From CAZRRV01 sp964602735 (lineage in GTDB: Bacteria; Bacillota; Clostridia; Oscillospirales; Acutalibacteraceae): a stretch of DNA of 14,343 nt. The notes beneath the pieces are model-generated. The model saw nothing but the letters and a program-made list of their open reading frames with translations, did not search any database and was not told where the DNA came from. Both the position numbers and the translations under genes were made by a program. The stretch is from positions 1-14,343 of the forward strand of contig CAZRRV010000037.1 in the NCBI GenBank assembly GCA_964602735.1. Direction: 5' to 3'. Every line of letters begins with the position of its first letter. Within the stretch, counting starts at the first letter, position 1. Of this stretch, positions 7,801 through 12,491 are shown in pieces.

Positions 7801-10658
7801 AACTCGACCTCCGCTCCACCGCGGAAAACAACAAATTCGAGAATAACGAGAGTCCCGGCGAGTACGGCGGCGCGATTTATTCCGAAGGGTGCGAGAGCAT
7901 AATCGAAGGATATACTTTCAAAACGAACCATGCCGACGCGGCAAACGGAAAGGGCGGCGCCTTCGGCATTAACGGCCAGGTTACCGTTACCGACTGCGTC
8001 TTCGACTCGAACACCGCCGGCGCGGACGGCGGCGCGTTGAAGGTAAGAGGATCCGGCTCGCTTACGGCGGAAAACTGCAAATTCATCGGCAATACCGCGG
8101 CAAACGGCGGGGCGATTCACTCCTCCGGCGGCGCCGTAACGCTGACCGGCGGCGCCGACGCGCTGTTCCAAAACAACAGATCAATCGGCGGGGGCCATCA
8201 CGGCGGCGCGCTGAACATCGAAGGCACATTCTCCGCGAACGGCTACACCTTCGACGGCAACCATTCCGACGCCACCGGCGGCGCGGCGATAATTTGGCTC
8301 GGAACCGCCGACTTTACAAATTGCACATTCAAAAACAACACGGCGGCTACCGACGGCGGCGCGCTTAATCTTCAGAACAGAGATAACGCCGGATCGACTG
8401 TAACCGTAACCGACACCGCGTTTATTTCCAACAGCGCGCAAGGCGGCAGCGGCGGGGCGATCTATTTGAGCGGCGCCACCTTAACTCTTACCGGCACCGG
8501 CGACAATGCTCTGTTCCAAGACAACGGTTCGGTCGGCGGCGGCCATCACGGCGGCGCAATGTGCGTAGTGAAAGACGTGTCCGTGTTGAAAGCAACCGGC
8601 TACACCTTCGACGGCAACCATTCCGACGCCACCGCCGGTGCGTTTATGATCCACACGGGCACGGCCGATTTCACAAAATGCACATTCAAAAACAACACGG
8701 CGGCTACCGACGGCGGAGCCTGTAATATCTACAAATCCGGCGCGGCGACGACGGTGAGCTTCACCGATACCGAATTCAGCTCGAATAAATCAAACGGCGG
8801 CGGACACGGCGGCGGGGTGATTTATATGAACGGTTCCACGGTAATACTCTCCGGCGGTTCGTTTAAGGATAATACGGCGAAAACCCAAGCGGGAGCGATC
8901 GACATCGAAAACGGCGCGATCCTGAAGAGCGCGGATAACGCGCCCGGCACACTGTTCGAGGGCAATAAAACCCTTAACAACTGGGCAAACTACGGCGCGA
9001 TAGCCGTCAATGGATCAACCGTGGATTTAACCGCGAACGGCGGCGACGCGAAGTTTCTGAACAACAAAGTGGCGCAGGCCGAGAACGGCACCGACGGGCA
9101 CGCGGGCGCGATAGGCATAACGGGCGGCGGCTACCTGAAGCTCCACGGCTACACCTTTGAGGGCAACGAGGCGAAAACCCACGGCGGCGCGATAGCGATC
9201 TGGGAGAATAACGGCTCGGTAACTCTCGAAAACTGCGTTTTCAACAAAAACACCGCGTCGCAGAAAGCCGGAGCGCTCTACCTTGCCGGTCAGACCACCG
9301 CTACCGTTACAAACACCGTGTTTACCGGCAACGTTTCAAACAACCCCGTGCTTAATGACGAAGCCAATAAAAACAGAAGCGGCGGGGCAGTGTATGTTGA
9401 GCCGCGTGTAACGCTCGGCACCGTGCACTGCACCTTCGGCGGCGATACCGAGGAATCCGGCAACAAAGCCGCGGCCGGCGGCGGCGGGGCGATTGTCGTC
9501 TGCGGAACATACACCGACAAAGGCAACGATCAGGGCCCGTCAGTGTTCAGTCACAACAGCTCCGCGGGCAACGGCGGCGCGATATGCGTTGATGACAGCG
9601 GCAGCGCCGCATTAACCGGCACAAAGTTCACCGCCAATGTTTCCCATATGAAGAAAGCCGAAAATAATATTCAGGGCGGCGGCGCCGTATATGTCAACTC
9701 GGGCGCTACCCTCTCCACCGTAGCCTGTATTTTCGGCGGCGATACCGAAGGCGACGGCAACAAAGCCGACGCAGCGGAGGGCGGCGCGATATTCGCTTTC
9801 GGTTCGTATACCGATAAAAATTCCGTGTTCAGTCACAATTCTTCGGCGGTGTCCGGCGGAGCCGTCAAAATTGCCGGAACGGCGGGCAGCGCCGACGCTC
9901 CCGGCCTCGACGGCACCGAATTCGACGGCAACACCTCGAACGAGGGCGGCGCGCTGGCGGTCGGCGGCGGAAAAGTGTACGGCAAAAACGTTAAGTTTAC
10001 CGACAATCAGGCGAAGTCCGGCAGCGGCGGCGCGGTCAATGTGACCTCGACAGCCAGCAGCGAACTGCACCTTACCGGCGATAACGCGGACAAGGCGGTG
10101 TTTTCCGGCAACACCTCCGGGCTGCACGGCGGCGCGTTATGTGTTGGGGGAGGCAAAGGCGCGTCGGTAACGGGTTATAAGTTTACCGGCAACAAGGCGA
10201 ACAACCAGGGCGGCGCCGTTGGGGTAATGAGTACGAACCTTACCTTAACCGACTGCTCCGTAACCGGCAATACCGCTGTAAACGGCGGCGGCGGACTTTT
10301 GATCTACAACGGAACCGCGACCGTCACTAACACCCCGTTCGAAGGCAACAAAACCGAAAGAACCGACGCCGGCGCTCACGGCGGCGGCGCGATTTACATG
10401 AACAGCGAGGCCGGTGCGACCGCCTCGCTCACCCTGGCCGGCGACGCGGCAAATAAAACGAGGATCACCGGCAACCACTCCGCAAATAAAGGCGGCGCCA
10501 TTACCGCCAAATGCACGGGCACAACAAAAATAACCGCGACGAACTACGATTTCAGCGGAAACACCGCCGCAAACGGCAGCAATGTGTGTTACAAAGAGGG
10601 CAACACGGATGTTAGCGGCGTCGACGGGACTTCTTGCACGGGCTGGAGCGTTGATTAG
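4899..10658 (+). CDS. Giant membrane-anchored beta-helix protein with Pmp-like repeats
   Basis: This 1919-residue surface protein is probably an adhesin, scaffold or polymer-binding protein. Four Lys (13-16) precede one hydrophobic segment (17-39), so the N-terminus is likely cytoplasmic and the rest outside. The LRSC sequence ending at Cys42 is a poor lipobox. An acidic linker (about 43-100) follows. Residues from about 150 to 480 look like an ordinary right-handed parallel beta-helix. From 486 to about 1900 there are roughly 45 units of about 30 residues, each with FxxN followed by GGA[ILVF], the repeat defined in chlamydial polymorphic membrane proteins. There is no autotransporter barrel, LPXTG or SLH domain, so anchoring must be N-terminal. 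ATG at 4899 follows AAGGAGG at 4882-4888, which overlaps the stop of the hydrolase gene. The ligand is unknown; a glycan-active beta-helix enzyme is possible for the N-terminal part, but I see no clear catalytic signature. Confidence 0.9.
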   Translation: MADDVGKNTNSGKKKKIAAIVVSAVAVCVIAAVVILLLLRSCGDDNTDTESGGSETPNVSSAPADGDGNDGGDITDDGEDLVDDGGDEDPEPPEEPEIPSSKATAGDEKTLRELLLEESEIDIELTADVETPSRFIVNGTKRLTGNHTVSYKMDGIAFQPVFELTSGVQMILDGPTVDGNYCGGGFIARDGATLEIVSGSIKRIGNTGINALGATVMIKDGTFSDFGAYGLFIQDDSKAYIEGGTFTGSVQAAVNVGDGCYLSVTGNPVFKDPVGGYTIWATIGSVAEIHGGSYDGGGVGTIGIGSYGKLDLFPEDGNDEIEICGYTSWGIAMSRKATEANISHVYIHDCYTGMKNAAGVKTVFEHSRVENCTQMGLAFNQENSVSYITDVKVKNIANNAAIAAGGETYIRDVEVEGAAKNSGVAVGGSANAIATLTNVTIDRCFNGVSAFSSDAVLNMTGGSITNCTNHGARISGKQFTFTDVDFTDNTSAEHGAAFNLNTKTCTAEFKDCLFERNIAAGAANTTAGVGCILNGKVTLRNCTVRNNEAAFNGGAFNVQNPGTELRVYDSEFSGNKSHATDNANGSNAWGGGVFYMNTGYPSVYTDNCTFTGNSADKQGGVAFVFTATYEDHGSVFENNTAVGSAGAVKAAGVGGDANQRAKVTLYGSRFVNNRTEDTGGAVQVGGGTLECYGDVYFERNSAKNGGGAVMVSATVGGGAKIIGSKGENAKFVSNGSDSGHGGAIYNEVNKLELQGYTFEKNTAGNQGGAVGLSGGDFDIDDCEFTGNTAVNFGGAMLIYSSKNNGVITGCRFYKNSCAADNYGGNPDFGGGAIYANISIFTLNNCHFEENDSAYDGGAIYLREGSECTDNGSSFINNTAFRGGGAIAIHGGVGGVTGKLNLNATAGFTGNTAGDFGGALYIHGATAVGYNTDFSGNRSGIYGGEAGTYVGTHNGGAIYIGSDEHATAKLDLRSTAENNKFENNESPGEYGGAIYSEGCESIIEGYTFKTNHADAANGKGGAFGINGQVTVTDCVFDSNTAGADGGALKVRGSGSLTAENCKFIGNTAANGGAIHSSGGAVTLTGGADALFQNNRSIGGGHHGGALNIEGTFSANGYTFDGNHSDATGGAAIIWLGTADFTNCTFKNNTAATDGGALNLQNRDNAGSTVTVTDTAFISNSAQGGSGGAIYLSGATLTLTGTGDNALFQDNGSVGGGHHGGAMCVVKDVSVLKATGYTFDGNHSDATAGAFMIHTGTADFTKCTFKNNTAATDGGACNIYKSGAATTVSFTDTEFSSNKSNGGGHGGGVIYMNGSTVILSGGSFKDNTAKTQAGAIDIENGAILKSADNAPGTLFEGNKTLNNWANYGAIAVNGSTVDLTANGGDAKFLNNKVAQAENGTDGHAGAIGITGGGYLKLHGYTFEGNEAKTHGGAIAIWENNGSVTLENCVFNKNTASQKAGALYLAGQTTATVTNTVFTGNVSNNPVLNDEANKNRSGGAVYVEPRVTLGTVHCTFGGDTEESGNKAAAGGGGAIVVCGTYTDKGNDQGPSVFSHNSSAGNGGAICVDDSGSAALTGTKFTANVSHMKKAENNIQGGGAVYVNSGATLSTVACIFGGDTEGDGNKADAAEGGAIFAFGSYTDKNSVFSHNSSAVSGGAVKIAGTAGSADAPGLDGTEFDGNTSNEGGALAVGGGKVYGKNVKFTDNQAKSGSGGAVNVTSTASSELHLTGDNADKAVFSGNTSGLHGGALCVGGGKGASVTGYKFTGNKANNQGGAVGVMSTNLTLTDCSVTGNTAVNGGGGLLIYNGTATVTNTPFEGNKTERTDAGAHGGGAIYMNSEAGATASLTLAGDAANKTRITGNHSANKGGAITAKCTGTTKITATNYDFSGNTAANGSNVCYKEGNTDVSGVDGTSCTGWSVD
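8106..8450 (+). repeat. Tandem duplication, copy A (115 codons)
   Basis: This is the first copy of a multi-repeat block in the beta-helix gene, starting at GGCGGGGCGA. It shares a 37-base identical run (8241-8277) and a 38-base identical run (8322-8359) with copy B. It encodes GGGHHGGA, FDGNHSDAT and FKNNTAATDGG. Confidence 0.8.
8451..8810 (+). repeat. Tandem duplication, copy B (120 codons)
   Basis: This is the second copy of the block at 8106-8450, also starting at GGCGGGGCGA. The long identical runs recur at 8598-8634 and 8679-8716, both offset by 357 bases. The offset is 348 bases nearer the start (CTGTTCC at 8163 and 8511), so copy B has an in-frame difference of 9 bases. Other positions have diverged, so the duplication is fairly recent but not brand new. 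Confidence 0.8.
9381..9677 (+). repeat. Tandem duplication, copy C (99 codons)
   Basis: This is the first copy of a second internal duplication in the beta-helix gene. It encodes GGAVYV, then FGGDTEESGNKA, then a TYTDK loop, then FSHNSSAGNGGA. The FGGDTE unit lacks the usual Asn of FxxN, having Asp instead, which marks both copies as related. Confidence 0.7.
9678..9944 (+). repeat. Tandem duplication, copy D (89 codons)
   Basis: This is the second copy of the 9381-9677 block, offset by 297 bases (FGGDTE codons begin at 9435 and 9732). It encodes GGAVYV, FGGDTEGDGNKA, SYTDK and FSHNSSAVSGGA. It is shorter in the loop between TYTDK/SYTDK and FSHN. Confidence 0.7.
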
Positions 10659-10687
10659 CGGCGCGAAAGGAACCCACGGGAATTTTT

Positions 10688-10710
10688 CGCAAGGCACAAT
10701 ATAACTTGCG
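10688..10710. promoter_or_regulatory. Inverted repeat over a -10-like element before the ARH gene
   Basis: CGCAAG (10688-10693) and CTTGCG (10705-10710) form a perfect 6-base inverted repeat around an AT-rich centre containing TATAAC (10700-10705). No good -35 box is visible about 17 bases upstream. It could be a weak promoter with an operator, or only structure in a read-through transcript. Confidence 0.3.
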
Positions 10711-10735
10711 CGGCGGCGGGAAAACCGTCGCCGCG
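10709..10735 (+). other. Stable hairpin between beta-helix and ARH genes
   Basis: CGCGGCGGCGG (10709-10719) pairs with CCGTCGCCGCG (10725-10735) as an 11-base-pair stem with one G-U wobble and a GAAAA loop. There is no U-tract, so it is not a standard terminator. It shares bases 10709-10710 with the inverted repeat just upstream, so the two foldings compete. It could stabilise transcript ends, or set different mRNA levels for the genes on either side. Confidence 0.5.
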
Positions 10736-10754
10736 ACTGCGGGAGTATGATATT

Positions 10755-12284
10755 ATGAGAAGTCTGCATAAAACAACATTCGACTTGAACAGAGATGAAT
10801 ATTACGATAAAATGTACGCCTGCTGGATAGGAAAGAACATCGGCGGCACGATAGGCGGACCCTACGAGGGGCGGCGCGAACTGCTCGACGTACGGGGATT
10901 TTCCACCCCCGAGGGCGCGCCGTTGCCCAACGACGATCTCGATTTGCAGCTCGTGTGGCTCCACGCGATGGAAGAGATAGGCCCCTACGATCTTACCGCC
11001 GAAAAACTCGGCGAAATGTGGCTCAGCTACATAACCCCCTGCTGGAACGAGTACGGCATATGCAAGGCCAATATGCGGCGCGGACTTATACCTCCGCTTT
11101 CCGGGCAGTATAAAAACAACTGGAAAGACTCCAACGGCGCGTGGATACGCACCGAAATCTGGGCGTCTTTATTTCCCGCCAAGCCCGACGCCGCGGCGAA
11201 ATACTCTTATTACGACGCTGCCGTCGACCACGGGCTCGGCGAGGGAACATATGCCGCCGTGTTTATAGCGGCGCTTGAAAGCGCGGCCTATGTTATAAGC
11301 GATATACGCCGGCTTATCGAAATCGGTCTGCGCCGTATACCCGCCGACTGCCGCGTGGCGCGGTCGATTGATCTTCTGCTGCGCTGTTACGACGGCGGTA
11401 TGCCGTGGCGGGACGCCCGGAACGCGATTTTCGAGGCGAATAAAGACATCGGCGACGGCTGGTTCGAGGCTCCGTCGAATGTGGCGTACGCGATACTCGG
11501 AGTGCTTTACGGCGGGGGCGATTTCAAGAAAACGGTTCTCACCGCCGTAAACTGCGGCGACGATACCGACTGCACCGGCGCCACCGCCGGCTCGATTATG
11601 GGCATTCTCGGCGGTACGAAAGCAATCCCCGACGACTGGAAGCGCCGCATCGGAGATGAAATAATCACTATATGCGTCCCCACAGGGGTTCTGGGCGGGT
11701 TGCCGAAAACCTGCTCCGACCTCGCGCGGCATACCGCGAAAACGGCCGAGGCCGCCCTGCTGGCGAGCGCCGCCGACCCGGTGTATGTGCGGCTGTCCGG
11801 CGGCGAAACCGGCGACGTTTCCGCGCTTGACGAAGCGATGGAAAGCGATCTGTTCAGAATGTTCCTCGAAAACAGGAAGCCGTACTCTTACAGCGTGAAC
11901 CTCAACCGGGTGACGGCGGAGGTCTCGTTCGATAAGGAGCCGGACATCGCCCCGGGCGAAAGCGTGGATTTCGAGGTTGCTCTCGTCCGGCCCACATCCA
12001 CCGTTGTGCGTTCGGGAATATGCAAGGGCACCCCCGAGAACAGAACCTACGGCAACACCGCGGTTTACTATTCATTCAGGTGGTTCCTGCCGGAGGGCTT
12101 TTCGGTAGCCGGGCCGTCTTCGGTGAAATCCGACGAATGGAGCAGCCACGGCAGCGGCGTACCCGTTGTGAAATTTACGCTGACGGCGGGCGAAAAGGTG
12201 AACCCGGTGAACCGCGCGGTGCTTGAAATCGAAACCGACGGCGGTTTAACCCCGGGCTATGTCCCGGTTACGCTTATAGGCTGA
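10755..12284 (+). CDS. ADP-ribosylglycohydrolase-family protein with C-terminal extension
   Basis: This protein of 509 residues belongs to the ADP-ribosylglycohydrolase (ARH/DraG) family, whose members cleave N- or O-glycosidic ADP-ribose bonds using two bound metal ions. The acidic clusters expected for metal binding are present: NDDLD with Asp60, Asp61 and Asp63, and CGDDTD with Asp269, Asp270 and Asp272. The opening WIGKNIGGTIGG (24-35) and DHGLGEG (158-164) also fit. The catalytic domain ends near 350. Residues from about 370 to 509 look like an added beta-sandwich, absent from the short DraG form. There is no signal peptide, so it is cytoplasmic. ATG at 10755 follows GGGAG at 10741-10745. 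It lies 96 bases after the beta-helix gene and before a strong terminator. No ADP-ribosyltransferase or macrodomain gene is adjacent, so the substrate may be a nucleoside-like or other N-glycoside rather than ADP-ribosylated protein. Confidence 0.88.
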   Translation: MRSLHKTTFDLNRDEYYDKMYACWIGKNIGGTIGGPYEGRRELLDVRGFSTPEGAPLPNDDLDLQLVWLHAMEEIGPYDLTAEKLGEMWLSYITPCWNEYGICKANMRRGLIPPLSGQYKNNWKDSNGAWIRTEIWASLFPAKPDAAAKYSYYDAAVDHGLGEGTYAAVFIAALESAAYVISDIRRLIEIGLRRIPADCRVARSIDLLLRCYDGGMPWRDARNAIFEANKDIGDGWFEAPSNVAYAILGVLYGGGDFKKTVLTAVNCGDDTDCTGATAGSIMGILGGTKAIPDDWKRRIGDEIITICVPTGVLGGLPKTCSDLARHTAKTAEAALLASAADPVYVRLSGGETGDVSALDEAMESDLFRMFLENRKPYSYSVNLNRVTAEVSFDKEPDIAPGESVDFEVALVRPTSTVVRSGICKGTPENRTYGNTAVYYSFRWFLPEGFSVAGPSSVKSDEWSSHGSGVPVVKFTLTAGEKVNPVNRAVLEIETDGGLTPGYVPVTLIG

Positions 12285-12291
12285 AAGAAGC

Positions 12292-12328
12292 GGTTCCGCG
12301 TATATTTGTATCTTTCTGGCGCGGAACC
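12292..12328. repeat. 9-base inverted repeat ahead of the terminator
   Basis: GGTTCCGCG (12292-12300) and CGCGGAACC (12320-12328) are perfectly complementary across a 19-base AT-rich loop. It begins 8 bases after the ARH stop codon and stands just before the main terminator. It may be a secondary 3'-end structure. Confidence 0.45.
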
Positions 12329-12334
12329 CGCGTA

Positions 12335-12378
12335 CCCCGCGGCAAATCCCTTTCCCGGAGTTGCCGCGGGGATTTTTT
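12335..12378 (+). terminator. Strong rho-independent terminator after the ARH gene
   Basis: CCCCGCGGCAA (12335-12345) and TTGCCGCGGGG (12361-12371) form a perfect 11-base-pair stem with a 15-base loop, followed by ATTTTTT to 12378. It is oriented for + strand transcription and ends the ARH unit, probably the whole preceding operon if read-through occurs. Confidence 0.92.
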
Positions 12379-12399
12379 ACGGAAATTACGAAAAACGGG

Positions 12400-12427
12400 T
12401 TGACTTTATGCGGCGAGAATGTATAAT
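12400..12427 (+). promoter_or_regulatory. Sigma-A promoter of the surface-protein gene
   Basis: TTGACT (-35, 12400-12405) and TATAAT (-10, 12422-12427) are separated by 16 bases. It is the best promoter match seen in the window and lies directly after the terminator. Transcription would begin near 12434, giving a leader of about 58 bases. Confidence 0.88.
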
Positions 12428-12438
12428 ATAAATTAAAT

Positions 12439-12452
12439 GGGCGTTTACGCCC
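12439..12452 (+). other. 5' leader hairpin
   Basis: GGGCG and CGCCC form a 5-base-pair stem with a TTTA loop, within a few bases of the predicted transcript start. Such a hairpin could protect the 5' end; no larger riboswitch-like fold is apparent. Confidence 0.4.
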
Positions 12453-12491
12453 TTTGTTACCGTATCATAAACAAAACGGAGAGGTGCAGTC

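Larger units (their letters stand above)
6354..10590 (+). repeat. Array of about 45 FxxN / GGA[ILV] coding repeats
   Basis: The array encodes residues 486 to about 1897 of the beta-helix protein. Units average about 30 residues and end in GGAI, GGAL, GGAV or close variants. At DNA level the Gly-Gly-Ala codons are very uniform: the 11-mer GGCGGCGCGAT recurs at least nine times by eye (for example near 7279, 7387, 7467, 7757, 7867, 9183, 9574, 9780 and 10383). Such short identical blocks are likely substrates for slippage or recombination that changes repeat number. Confidence 0.85.

Noticed and set aside
6354..10590. CRISPR-like or intergenic repeat array
   Set aside because: The repeats are coding, in frame, irregular in spacing and explained by the FxxN/GGA protein motif.
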